Assembly: GCA_937901865.1 (NCBI GenBank)
Contig: CALDID010000097.1
Span: 1 to 39,876, forward strand
Origin: an uncultured Treponema sp.
Lineage (GTDB): Bacteria > Spirochaetota > Spirochaetia > Treponematales > Treponemataceae
Direction of reading: 5' to 3'
DNA length: 39,876 nt
The position numbers and the translations under genes are program-made. Positions 31,391 through 39,846 of this stretch are shown here, piece after piece (position 1 is the stretch's first letter; every line of letters begins with the position of its first letter). Under the pieces are notes generated by a model. The model saw nothing but the letters and a program-made list of their open reading frames with translations. It searched no databases and was not told the origin of the DNA.

Positions 31391-31533
31391 AACATAGTTA
31401 TGTTTCACCGACAAACATAGCTGTGTTAAAAAAAATTCCTAGCTATGTTTAAAGAAATTCCTAGCTATGTAAAAAAAATTTACAGGCTACGTGTAAAAAA
31501 AATTTACAGGGTCTTTGTAAAAAAAATTTACAA
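31391..31533. repeat. Tandem array of short hairpins, 22-24 bp period (array D)
   Basis: Hairpins centred at 31397.5 (AACATA-GT-TATGTT), 31420.5 (AACATA-GC-TGTGTT), 31442.5 and 31464.5 (CTAGCTATG, degenerate), 31488 and 31512 (TTTACA-7 nt-TGTAAA, twice), then a half unit TTTACA at 31528. The arms drift from AACATA to TTTACA along the array, and A-runs fill the spacers. It lies in the 335-base divergent gap between ptsI and the Sel1 gene. Confidence 0.8.
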
Positions 31534-31617
31534 AAATTATGGAGGCGGAAAAATAGTTTTGTATATAAGAATAAAGCATACTATGAAGAGTTTTGCTGTT
31601 TGTCGATAATGATAAGT

Positions 31618-33834
31618 ATGAAGAAGTATCTCATTGTTTTGATTTTGCTCATTCCTTCTATTTTATGTTCTCAATCTTTTTCCGAAAAAAGCGAAAAAAC
31701 AAGGCTGTATGACGCAGTTCTTGGAATAGATGAATATATGAAAAGCGTTTACGATTGGGAAAATATAGCGTATGAAGACATAACCGAAGATGATTATGGT
31801 AAAATCGGAGAAAAAGAGGCTTTTGCTTCTTATAAGGCTCTTGCCGATTCTGGTGATGTAAGGGCGCAGCTTGCGGTGAGCTATTGCTATGAAAATGCGC
31901 TTGGCGTGAAGATGAGTCGAAAAAATATGCTATCTTACCTAGAAAAAGCAATGGAAAAGCAATATGCACCTGCGATTTGCCGATACTGTGAGCTTATGAT
32001 GAAAAGCGGTACATTTACAACGACTGATGCAAAGGTTGTTTCTCAAATACTGACGACATCGCTTTCAAGCTCTTTTTCGCGTTCTTATATTGCGCTTTCG
32101 CAGTGCTACAGGCTCGGCTTTGGGGTAAAAGAAAACGTGAAGAGTGCAATAGAGCTATTGGAAAAAGCAAAGACGATGAAAGGCGCGGATATTGGCGAAA
32201 TAGACGGGGAAATTGCAGATATTTATTTTTCGATGTATCAAGAAGATAAGTCTAATTCTGACAATGCACGCGAGGCACTTTCTCATTATACTTCTGCCGC
32301 AGAGCTTGAAAATGAAAATGCTGAATTGGAGTTAGTTTTTTCGTTCTATGCAAATGATGCGATTATGGCAGATGCAAAACTGTGTGCATATTGGTATGCA
32401 AAAAGCAAAGAAAGCTATTCAAAGAAAGCAAATAAGCACATTGCGCACAAAGAGAAAATGAAGCCGTATTGGGAAGAGCGTGCGGCGAAAGGCGATATTT
32501 ATGCGATGTATAATTTAGCAGATTATTATGATTCTCATTCAGAAACACGAGAGCCGAACCTTGAAAAATGTATATATTACTTGAAAAAAGCGGCAGACAG
32601 CGGCAACGAAAAGGCGTGTTATGATTTGTATATCAGATATTTTAGCGGCGATGGCGTAACGCAAAACTTTGACGAGGCGAAAAAATATCGCAGAAAATGC
32701 GGAGAATATGGCGGAAATGCTGAGGCGGATATAAAGCGATTAGAAGAAGATTTGGCTTTGAAGGGGAGTGTAGAGAAAGGAAGCAAAAAAGAGAAAAAAG
32801 CAATCGTATTCGATGAAAAGAAATTTGACGAAAGCGAAGTATATCAAGAAGCATTGCTTTTTTATTTGAATGACGGGCTTGCAAGTGTTGAAAATTGGAA
32901 GGCTCTTTATCCGTATGTTGAAAAAGAAGCGTTCTCGGGCAATTCGAGCGCATTGAAATTGTTAGGCGACATATATTTTTATGGCTTTGGTGTTGAGGGC
33001 GATATGAAAAAGGGAATGTATTATTATCGCCTTGCGGCCGCATTGCAAAATGATGAAGCGATGATGAAACTTGCGGAATGTTATGAAGACGGAATCGCTG
33101 TGCCGTTTGATAGCGATGAAGCGATGGCGTGGTATATGTCTGCGGCATTTTTAGGCTCTTCGGTTTCGGAAGAGATAGCGACGCTGTATGATGAGTTGGG
33201 ATTATTGAAAGAAAATATGTTTGAGAATAAGACGAATTCGTCTAGCACGATTGATGAAGATTTTTGGTGGACACCTGAAAAAGATGATAAAATGTCAAAA
33301 TCTGATGAACAGCCTTCTGAAGAACAGTCTTTGACTGCTGCTGATTGGTCGGTGTTTGGAGAGCCTACTGTTATAACAGAAGACAATGCAAGCGATTATG
33401 CGTATGATGTGGTGATTGTGGAGAGTGCGGAAAGCGTGGCGAGCGTATTGATTTCTTCAAAGATGCTGCATTTGCCGACATGGAGCAATTTCTGCACTGA
33501 AATAGAAATAGACGGGGAAAAACGGGTAGGAGAGGAGATAATAGAAGCGTTTTGGCGTGAAAGAATTGAAGACTGTGAAGATTTAGAGTTCAAGATATAC
33601 GGCGGAACGTTTTTAGAAAACGCAGAAGATACGATAGAAAAAACTTCTCTTTTAGTGTTTAGTGTGTGCGGCAAAGATTTTAGCGGCGAGTTTTCTACGG
33701 ATTATGTATTTGATTTTGCACACAGCGATGACGAGGGATACAAGGTTTTTGATTGCAAAGAAATTGACGCAAAAGAAGCAGATGCTCTAAACGGACGGCT
33801 TTTAAGCTCTCTTCTTCAAGCAGAAGAGTTATAA
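31618..33834 (+). CDS. Exported Sel1-repeat protein
   Basis: This protein has 738 residues from ATG 31618, giving signal peptide MKKYLIVLILLIPSILCSQS; an in-frame start at 31600 adds six residues. Sel1-like tetratricopeptide-type repeats are visible at about 60-160 (ALADSGDVRAQLAVSYCYENALGVKMSRKNMLSYLEKAMEKQ), about 300-370 (AADSGNEKACYDLYIRYFSGDGVTQNFDEAKKYRRK) and about 440-520 (SGNSSALKLLGDIYFYGFGVEGDMKKGMYYYRLAAALQNDEAMMKLAECYEDGIAVPFDSDEAMAWYMSAAFLG). The C-terminal 200 residues lack repeats. Such proteins serve as protein-binding scaffolds. A weak promoter TTGTAT-17-TATGAA (31559-31587) sits upstream. Confidence 0.82.
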   Translation: MKKYLIVLILLIPSILCSQSFSEKSEKTRLYDAVLGIDEYMKSVYDWENIAYEDITEDDYGKIGEKEAFASYKALADSGDVRAQLAVSYCYENALGVKMSRKNMLSYLEKAMEKQYAPAICRYCELMMKSGTFTTTDAKVVSQILTTSLSSSFSRSYIALSQCYRLGFGVKENVKSAIELLEKAKTMKGADIGEIDGEIADIYFSMYQEDKSNSDNAREALSHYTSAAELENENAELELVFSFYANDAIMADAKLCAYWYAKSKESYSKKANKHIAHKEKMKPYWEERAAKGDIYAMYNLADYYDSHSETREPNLEKCIYYLKKAADSGNEKACYDLYIRYFSGDGVTQNFDEAKKYRRKCGEYGGNAEADIKRLEEDLALKGSVEKGSKKEKKAIVFDEKKFDESEVYQEALLFYLNDGLASVENWKALYPYVEKEAFSGNSSALKLLGDIYFYGFGVEGDMKKGMYYYRLAAALQNDEAMMKLAECYEDGIAVPFDSDEAMAWYMSAAFLGSSVSEEIATLYDELGLLKENMFENKTNSSSTIDEDFWWTPEKDDKMSKSDEQPSEEQSLTAADWSVFGEPTVITEDNASDYAYDVVIVESAESVASVLISSKMLHLPTWSNFCTEIEIDGEKRVGEEIIEAFWRERIEDCEDLEFKIYGGTFLENAEDTIEKTSLLVFSVCGKDFSGEFSTDYVFDFAHSDDEGYKVFDCKEIDAKEADALNGRLLSSLLQAEEL

Positions 33835-33849
33835 TCGAAATAAAGGGGT

Positions 33850-33878
33850 TTGCTTTTTTTTGTGATTTTCTCTATATT
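33850..33878 (+). promoter_or_regulatory. Promoter of parE, probably leaderless
   Basis: TTGCTT (33850-33855), 17 bases, TATATT (33873-33878). The predicted start point is within a few bases of the ATG at 33887, and no Shine-Dalgarno site is visible. Confidence 0.5.
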
Positions 33879-33886
33879 ATGCAAAT

Positions 33887-35749
33887 ATGGCAGAAAAAAA
33901 AGCTATCTACGACGAATCACAGATTAAACATTTGGACGCTTTGGAGCATATCCGTCTCCGAAGCGGTATGTATATTGGACGGCTCGGCAACGGAACGAAC
34001 CAAAACGACGGTATCTATATCCTGCTCAAAGAAGCGATTGACAACTCCGTTGACGAGTTCATTATGGGCTACGGCAAGAAAATCGAAGTGTCAATAGAAA
34101 ACAATCGCGTCAAAGTGCGTGATTACGGGCGCGGTATTCCGCTGGGCAAAGTGGTCGATTGCGTTTCTCAGATTAACACGGGCGCAAAATACAACGACGA
34201 CGTGTTTCAGTTCTCCGTTGGTATGAACGGCGTGGGCACAAAGGCGGTCAACGCGCTCTCGGCTGAGTTCATCGTGCGAAGCGTGCGCGAGGGCAAATTT
34301 TGCGAGGCTCGTTTTATCCGCGGCAAATTGCAGGAAGAGCTGAACGGAGAGGCAGCCAAGGGCGAAAAGACGGGAACGTATTTTGAGTTCGTGCCAGACA
34401 CGGAGATTTTCGGCAAATATGCGTTCAATATGGAGTTTGTGGAAAAGCGCATTTGGAATTATGCGTATCTCAACAGCGGACTTGAACTCATCTGCAACGG
34501 GCAATCCTACAAAAGCGAAAACGGGCTGCTCGATTTGCTCACGAATGAAATGGACGGCGAAAAACTCTATGACGTGGGCTTTTATTCGGGCGACAAGCTC
34601 AAGTTTGCATTCACGCACACGATTAACGGCGACACAAACAGCAACACCGAAAGCTATTTCAGCTACGTCAACGGGCAGTACACAGCGGACGGCGGCACGC
34701 ATTTGGCGGCGTTCAAAGAGGGCTTCTTAAAGGGAATCAATGCGTTTTTCAATAAATCGTATCACAGCGAAGATGTGCGCTATGGGCTAAATGCGGCGCT
34801 GCTCGTCAAGGTGAAAGACCCCGTGTTTGAAAGCCAGACCAAAAACAAGCTCGGCAACACCGATATCCGCTCGTGGATTGTCGCAGAAACGCAGGCGGCT
34901 CTTGACGAATGGCTGCACAAAAATCCTGACGCGGCGAAGATTATGCAGGACAAAATCAACGCGAACGAAAGTTTCCGCACCGACCTCAATTCTTTGCGCA
35001 AGAAAAAACTCGAAGCCACAAGAAAGACCCAGCTCAAAATCGACAAGCTCAAGGATTGCCGCTATCATTTAGGCGACGGCGAAAAGGGCGCGGATTCGAT
35101 GATTTTTATCACCGAGGGAGATTCTGCAACGGGGTCAATGGTCGGAAGCCGCGACGTGTCGTATCAGGCGATTTTCTCTCTGCGCGGAAAGCCAGAAAAT
35201 ATGTTCGGCAAAAAACAGCAGGACATCTATAAAAATGACGAGCTGTGCAATTTGATGATGGCGCTCGGCATCGAAAAAGACGACAGCGTGAAAGACGCGG
35301 ATTCCAGCTACATCGACAATCTGCGCTACAACAAAATCATCATCGCGACCGATGCGGATAACGACGGTTTTCATATCCGCAATCTCGTTTTGACGTTTTT
35401 TCTCACCTATTACAAAGAGCTGGTTACGACGGGGCACGTTTTTATTCTGGAAACGCCGCTCTTCCGCGTGCGCAACAAGAAAAAAACGGTGTATTGCTAC
35501 AGCGAGGACGAGCGGGACAAGAGCCTGAAAAAGCTCGGCGCGGGCGTGGAGGTTACGCGATTTAAGGGATTGGGCGAAATCAGCCCGAATGAGTTTTCGC
35601 AGTTTATCCACGAGGATATGCACTTAACGCCGATTGAAATCCAAGTGATGAAGAATATTCCTGCTCTTCTGGAATTTTATATGGGCAAGAACACGCCCGA
35701 ACGCCGCGAGTTCATCGTGAACAACTTGAGCGACGACATCGACGCTTGA
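33887..35749 (+). CDS. parE: Type IIA topoisomerase B subunit (topoisomerase IV ParE-like)
   Basis: This 620-residue protein has a GHKL ATPase domain (KEAIDNSVDEF, DYGRGIPLG, VGMNGVGTKAVNALS), a transducer domain and a TOPRIM domain with EGDSATGSMVGSRDVSYQAIFSLRGKPENMF (about 410) and DADNDGFHIRNL (about 490). These bind ATP and Mg2+ to pass one duplex through another. Its wording (EHIRLRSGMYIGRLGNGTNQNDGIYILLKEAIDNSVDE) resembles the Bacteroidota-type ParE more than canonical GyrB, and the TOPRIM motifs depart from EGDSAGGSA and DADVDGAHI. Partner subunit ParC is encoded 0.8 kb downstream, with a TA pair between them. Confidence 0.9.
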   Translation: MAEKKAIYDESQIKHLDALEHIRLRSGMYIGRLGNGTNQNDGIYILLKEAIDNSVDEFIMGYGKKIEVSIENNRVKVRDYGRGIPLGKVVDCVSQINTGAKYNDDVFQFSVGMNGVGTKAVNALSAEFIVRSVREGKFCEARFIRGKLQEELNGEAAKGEKTGTYFEFVPDTEIFGKYAFNMEFVEKRIWNYAYLNSGLELICNGQSYKSENGLLDLLTNEMDGEKLYDVGFYSGDKLKFAFTHTINGDTNSNTESYFSYVNGQYTADGGTHLAAFKEGFLKGINAFFNKSYHSEDVRYGLNAALLVKVKDPVFESQTKNKLGNTDIRSWIVAETQAALDEWLHKNPDAAKIMQDKINANESFRTDLNSLRKKKLEATRKTQLKIDKLKDCRYHLGDGEKGADSMIFITEGDSATGSMVGSRDVSYQAIFSLRGKPENMFGKKQQDIYKNDELCNLMMALGIEKDDSVKDADSSYIDNLRYNKIIIATDADNDGFHIRNLVLTFFLTYYKELVTTGHVFILETPLFRVRNKKKTVYCYSEDERDKSLKKLGAGVEVTRFKGLGEISPNEFSQFIHEDMHLTPIEIQVMKNIPALLEFYMGKNTPERREFIVNNLSDDIDA

Positions 35750-35859
35750 CACGCCAGCATGTTTTGCAGCCCCCGCCCCTCTTCTAAAGAAGGCGAGGGA
35801 GTTTTAGGGGAGCGGCGAAAAAATTGAGGAAATCTTCCTAGACTTTGAGGAGAAAAAAA
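35750..35859 (+). other. Intergenic C-rich palindrome between parE and the TA pair
   Basis: The sequence has CCCGCCCCTC (35769-35778) and GGCGAGGG (35791-35798), plus TTTAGGGGAGCGG. It can form a weak stem similar in composition to the terminator after pyrKD. No promoter is obvious. Confidence 0.4.
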
Positions 35860-36138
35860 ATGCTTGCAGTAAAAGGATATTATGACGGGAAAAATTATAT
35901 AACTGACGAAGCCGTTTCGGTTAAGCCGAATCAGCGCGTTATCATCACGTTTTTAGATGAAAGCGAGCCGCTTACGTCTGACGCGGTTTTTAAAAAGCAG
36001 CAAAGAGCCGACAGCGAAGTAACTCTTTCTGCACACGATTCGAGAATACAAGCAATAAATAATGTGTTCGGAATGTTGTCGCACGAGGAAGCCGAAGAAA
36101 TCCGCAGCAATCGCGTAAACTTCAAGGAGCGTTTTTGA
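35860..36138 (+). CDS. Antitoxin of second complete VapBC-like pair
   Basis: This protein has 92 residues from ATG 35860, preceded by GAGGAGA; an earlier start at 35845 is less likely. The N-terminal part (MLAVKGYYDGKNYITDEAVSVKPNQRVIITFLDE) is of the AbrB/VapB-like or DUF2281-like short antitoxin kind. The tail (NNVFGMLSHEEAEEIRSNRVNFKERF) resembles the tail of the antitoxin at 140 (MLTKAEADALDESLERGIRF). It is coupled to the PIN toxin by a TGATG overlap. It stands between parE and parC. Confidence 0.75.
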   Translation: MLAVKGYYDGKNYITDEAVSVKPNQRVIITFLDESEPLTSDAVFKKQQRADSEVTLSAHDSRIQAINNVFGMLSHEEAEEIRSNRVNFKERF

Positions 36139-36536
36139 TGGTGTATATGCTTGACACAAATATTGTCAGTTATTTGCTTGAGGGTAACGAGGAGGTGCGA
36201 AATCGGCTGTTCGCTATTGTAGGGGCAAATGAAATTGTTTTGCCCGAAATGGTGTATTATGAAATTGAGCGCGGACTTTTTGCTCATAACGCAAAAAACA
36301 AACTTTCTCGCTTCGAGGCGTTCTGTGAGTTGTTTCCTATCTGCTTTATGACACGGGAATCGCTTCTGTGCGCCGCTCGCATTTATGCTGACCTTAAAAA
36401 GCGCGGACAGCTTATCGAGGACGCAGATATTTTTATCGGCGCGAGTGCCCTTGCAAGCGGTGCGGTATTGGTAACAAACAACGAGGAGCATTTGGGGCGA
36501 ATTGATGGTTTGTGTATTGAAAACTGGGCAATTTGA
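36138..36536 (+). CDS. vapC: PIN-domain toxin (VapC-like) between parE and parC
   Basis: This protein has 132 residues from ATG 36138, which overlaps the antitoxin stop by one base; AAGGAG lies upstream. MLDTNIVSYL with D6, YYEIERG with E42, EDADIFIGA with acidic residues near 95, and VLVTNN near 113 give a complete PIN ribonuclease site. Strong likeness to the toxin at 370 marks them as paralogues. The stop lies 23 bases before parC. Expression may be coupled to the topoisomerase genes. Confidence 0.9.
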   Translation: MVYMLDTNIVSYLLEGNEEVRNRLFAIVGANEIVLPEMVYYEIERGLFAHNAKNKLSRFEAFCELFPICFMTRESLLCAARIYADLKKRGQLIEDADIFIGASALASGAVLVTNNEEHLGRIDGLCIENWAI

Positions 36537-36559
36537 ACCAAGCGAAAAGGAAAAAGAAA

Positions 36560-38515
36560 ATGGCATTTGTAAAGGATATTTTTGAGAAGAATTTTATAGA
36601 TTATGCGAGCTATGTTATTCGCGACCGCGCGATTCCAGAGCTTGCGGACGGCTTGAAGCCTGTGCAGCGGCGCATTTTGCACACGCTCTTTGAAACGGAC
36701 GACGGCAAGTTCAACAAGGTGGCGAACGTCGTGGGACAATGTATGAAATATCACCCGCACGGCGATGCGTCGATTTACGGGGCGTTGGTTGTGCTGGCGA
36801 ACAAGGAGCTGTTCATTGAAAAGCAGGGGAATTTCGGCAATATGTTCACGGGCGACAGTGCGTCTGCTCCGCGATATATCGAGTGCCGCATAAAGAACCT
36901 TGCGCGCGATATTCTCTTTAGCCCGACGGCGACGGAATATGTGCCGAGTTACGACGGGCGCAACAAAGAGCCTGTTACGTTCCCTGCAAAACTGCCGCTC
37001 GTGCTGATTTTGGGCGCGGAGGGTATCGCGGTCGGTATGAGCACGAAGATTTTGAGCCACAACGTCAAGGAAGTCATCGACGCGGAGAAAAAATGTCTGC
37101 GCGGACAAAAGTTCCAGCTTTTCCCCGATTTTGCGACGGGCGGTCTGTGCGACGTGTCGGGATACGCGGACGGCTTGGGCAAAATCGTAACGCGCGCCAA
37201 ACTGGATTTGAGCGATGAAAAGAAAATCGTGATTACGGAATTGCCGTTCGGTTCGACGACAGAAACGCTGATGAACAGCATTGAGAGCGCGGCAAAGGCG
37301 GGGCGTGTGAAAATCTCCGCGATTAACGATTACACGAGCGACCGCGCGAACATCGAGATAAAGCTGCCGCGCGGCGTGTATGCAAAGGACGTTGTGCCTG
37401 CGCTGTATGCGTATACCGAGTGCGAGCAAAGCGTGTCGTGCAATCTGCTCGTTATCCGCGACAATATGCCTGTGCGAATGACGGTAACGGACGTGATTAA
37501 GTATCACGCGGAGGCTCTCAAGGGGATTTTGAAGCGCGAACTGGAGGCGGAGCGAGCCGAGCAGCGTGAAAAATTGCATTTGCGAACGCTTGAGCGCATT
37601 TTTATCGAGGAGCGCATTTACAAGAAAATCGAGGAGCAGACGACGGCGGAAGACGTGGCGCAGGCGGTGCGGTCGGGCTTCACCAAGTTCAAGAAAGAGC
37701 TTATTCGCGAGATTACCGACGAGGACATCGACCATCTTTTGAAAATCCCGATTCGGCGCATTTCGCTGTTCGACATCAACAAGAACCGCACCGAAGTTAC
37801 GGCGATTAGGGCGCGCATTGCCGAAATCGACAAGCTGTTGAGCGACCTTGTGTCTTACGCGATTGCGACGCTGAACGCGATTGACGCGAAAATCGACAAG
37901 TCGCTAAAAGTCCGCCGCACCGAGATTACGACGTTCGAGCAGGTGGACAAGAAAGCGGTGATTCGCCGCGACACTGCGCTCAAGTACGACGACAAGGGCA
38001 ATCTGGGGACGAAGGTGTCTGGCGGAAAGACGCTGCTGCAGGTGTCGCCGTTCGACCGCATTTTCTTTATGCGGCAAAACGGTATGTATTCGATTACGTC
38101 CCAAGCGCCCGAAAAGCTGTTTGTGGGCACGGGGCTGTGGCATTGCTGTCTTGGCGACAAAGAGAGCCTCTCTTCTGTTCTTTTCACGATTATCTACAAG
38201 GATTCAGAAACCAAGTGCGTGTATATTAAACGCTGCCGCATCGCAGGCTACATTATGAACCGCGATTATACGATTGTGGGAGACGGTGCGGAGATTCTGC
38301 ACGTCGATACAAGGGAGAATTTCGGCTTTACGCTGAACTTTGCGCGAAAAGGCAGGACGAAAGCGGCAAGTGTGCGCTATGCGGCGGCGAGTTTTGCGGA
38401 GAAGGGCTTAAAGGCGCAGGCGGTGCGTGTGTCGCCGAATCCCGTCGCCTCGATTGAAATCACGGACGACGCTCCGCCTTTGGCTTTGCAGAGCGACGGC
38501 GCGTCATTATTCTAG
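36560..38515 (+). CDS. parC: Type IIA topoisomerase A subunit (topoisomerase IV ParC-like)
   Basis: This protein has 651 residues from ATG 36560 (MAFVKDIFEKNFIDYASYVIRDRAIPELADGLKPVQRRIL), preceded by AAAAGGAAAAAG. The catalytic tyrosine is Y106 in SAPRYIECRI, following GDASIYGALV and GNFGNMFTGD. It continues through TPEYVPSYDG-type, GAEGIAVGMSTKI and coiled-coil regions. Total length is short for ParC or GyrA, and no GyrA-box repeat is visible, so it is a decatenase-type subunit. It would pair with the ParE at 33887. It is followed by a bidirectional terminator. Confidence 0.9.
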   Translation: MAFVKDIFEKNFIDYASYVIRDRAIPELADGLKPVQRRILHTLFETDDGKFNKVANVVGQCMKYHPHGDASIYGALVVLANKELFIEKQGNFGNMFTGDSASAPRYIECRIKNLARDILFSPTATEYVPSYDGRNKEPVTFPAKLPLVLILGAEGIAVGMSTKILSHNVKEVIDAEKKCLRGQKFQLFPDFATGGLCDVSGYADGLGKIVTRAKLDLSDEKKIVITELPFGSTTETLMNSIESAAKAGRVKISAINDYTSDRANIEIKLPRGVYAKDVVPALYAYTECEQSVSCNLLVIRDNMPVRMTVTDVIKYHAEALKGILKRELEAERAEQREKLHLRTLERIFIEERIYKKIEEQTTAEDVAQAVRSGFTKFKKELIREITDEDIDHLLKIPIRRISLFDINKNRTEVTAIRARIAEIDKLLSDLVSYAIATLNAIDAKIDKSLKVRRTEITTFEQVDKKAVIRRDTALKYDDKGNLGTKVSGGKTLLQVSPFDRIFFMRQNGMYSITSQAPEKLFVGTGLWHCCLGDKESLSSVLFTIIYKDSETKCVYIKRCRIAGYIMNRDYTIVGDGAEILHVDTRENFGFTLNFARKGRTKAASVRYAAASFAEKGLKAQAVRVSPNPVASIEITDDAPPLALQSDGASLF

Positions 38516-38544
38516 TAAATGCACGGTGGTGTGTTATACATAAA

Positions 38545-38590
38545 AAAGCCACACAGATTATGAGCGAATCATCAATCTGTGTGGCTTTAT
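38545..38590. terminator. Bidirectional terminator between parC and the S1-domain gene
   Basis: AAAGCCACACAGATT (38545-38559) and AATCTGTGTGGCTTT (38574-38588) form a perfect 15-bp stem with A/T runs on both sides. Confidence 0.92.
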
Positions 38591-38607
38591 TTATCGCCTA
38601 AGGCTTT

Positions 38608-39711
38608 TTACTTTTTCGATTTCTTTGAGAAATACGCGGCGAATGGGTTGTATGTATCATACGAAGAAGAGCTTTGATTATCGAGGAAATCTTCAGCTTC
38701 TTTGTCCTGCTCCACGCTTGAGGCTGGCTTGAGCGAAATGCGGTGCTCTGACGGCAAAACGCCCGTAACCACGACGCTGAACGTGTCGCCGACCGTGAAC
38801 ACCTTGCTCAGATTCGTATTTTTCTCTACAGCAAGCTCTGAAATATGCACAAGCCCGTCAATCGCAGGGGCTAAGGTTACAAACACACCGAACGGCGCAA
38901 CACGGCTAATCGTGCCGTCGATTTTCGTGCCGACAGGGAACGTTTTAGCAACATCGTCCCACGGGTCTTTTTCCAAAGCCTTCATACTCAGCGATACTTT
39001 TTCGTTCAGCCAATCCGCCTTGATAACTTTCGCCTCGATTTCCTGCCCGACGCTCAATTCGCTCTCAATATTCTCAATTCTGCGGTGTGCAATCTCGCTA
39101 ATCGGTAGCAGTGCCTGAAAGCCGCCGATGTCCACGAACGCGCCGTAATCCTTCAGAGCCGTAATTTTTCCCGTAACGATTTTGCCTTCAACAATCTCTT
39201 TCTCAAGATTTGCAAGGTGCTTTTTCTCTTCGATTTCCAAAATCGCGCGGTTCGACACTACAATGCTCTTGCCCTCGTTTTTATATTCCGACACCAAGAA
39301 CGTCAAATGCTTGCCGATAAACTCCGCCGCCTCTGCTTTCTGTCGGTATCCCATCTGCGAATACGGGCAGAATGCGCGAGTCGTGCCGATTAACACCTCA
39401 AACCCGCCCTTGATTTCCTTTTCGACCTTGCCCTCCACGGGAAGCCCGCTCTTCCACGCAGTCTCTAACACGCTCGTATCTGCATTTTCGCCCGCAAGCC
39501 GCGTAGTAAATTGCATTTCGCCGCGCTTTTCGCCCAAGAAGAAAACGCTGATTTTGTCGCCCTCTTTTATGGTAACGTTGCCGTCGCGGTCGGTAAACTC
39601 CGCCTTCGCAATCATACCCTCGCTTTTAAGACCTAAATCGATAAATACGGTGTCTCCGCTTATCGCAACCACGGTTGTATCAATCTTTTGACCAACTTCA
39701 AATCTTTCCAT
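38608..39711 (-). CDS. S1-domain RNA-binding protein (short ribosomal-protein-S1-like)
   Basis: This 367-residue protein has four S1-type OB folds at about 5-72, 85-150, 175-245 and 262-335. Clear S1 wording includes VEGKVEKEIKGGFEVLIGTTRAFCPYSQM, VTGKITALKDYGAFVDIGGFQALLPISEIAHRRIE, GQEIEAKVIKADWLNEKVSLSMKAL and GTKIDGTISRVAPFGVFVTLAPAIDGLVHISEL. Full ribosomal protein S1 has six domains, so this is either the short form found in some lineages or a paralogue. It would bind mRNA in the cytosol to aid translation. The C-terminal tail is serine and lysine rich. Confidence 0.88.
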   Translation of the reverse strand: MERFEVGQKIDTTVVAISGDTVFIDLGLKSEGMIAKAEFTDRDGNVTIKEGDKISVFFLGEKRGEMQFTTRLAGENADTSVLETAWKSGLPVEGKVEKEIKGGFEVLIGTTRAFCPYSQMGYRQKAEAAEFIGKHLTFLVSEYKNEGKSIVVSNRAILEIEEKKHLANLEKEIVEGKIVTGKITALKDYGAFVDIGGFQALLPISEIAHRRIENIESELSVGQEIEAKVIKADWLNEKVSLSMKALEKDPWDDVAKTFPVGTKIDGTISRVAPFGVFVTLAPAIDGLVHISELAVEKNTNLSKVFTVGDTFSVVVTGVLPSEHRISLKPASSVEQDKEAEDFLDNQSSSSYDTYNPFAAYFSKKSKK

Positions 39712-39768
39712 AAATATATCTCCTATACGTCGCCGACGTTTTTTCCCGTCTTTGACAATTTTCTACTC

Positions 39769-39830
39769 TTGACCTCACCCGTCCCCTCTCCTAGCAGGCG
39801 AGGGCAGCCACAGGCTCTTTTTCCCCCCTC
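39769..39830. repeat. Dispersed C/G-rich palindromic repeat, copy 2
   Basis: TTGACCTCACCC, CCCTCTCCTAGCAGGCGAGGG and CAGCCACAGGCT (39805-39816) match the copy at 5142-5198, with the first two blocks inverted relative to it. The C-rich tail then repeats part of the motif up to the adapter. Confidence 0.75.
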
Positions 39831-39846
39831 TCTTTCTAGGAGAGGG

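Noticed and set aside
36383..37735. 450-residue open frame on the minus strand
   Set aside because: It is antisense to parC, with Arg/His-rich low-information sequence; the other strand encodes an unmistakable topoisomerase subunit.
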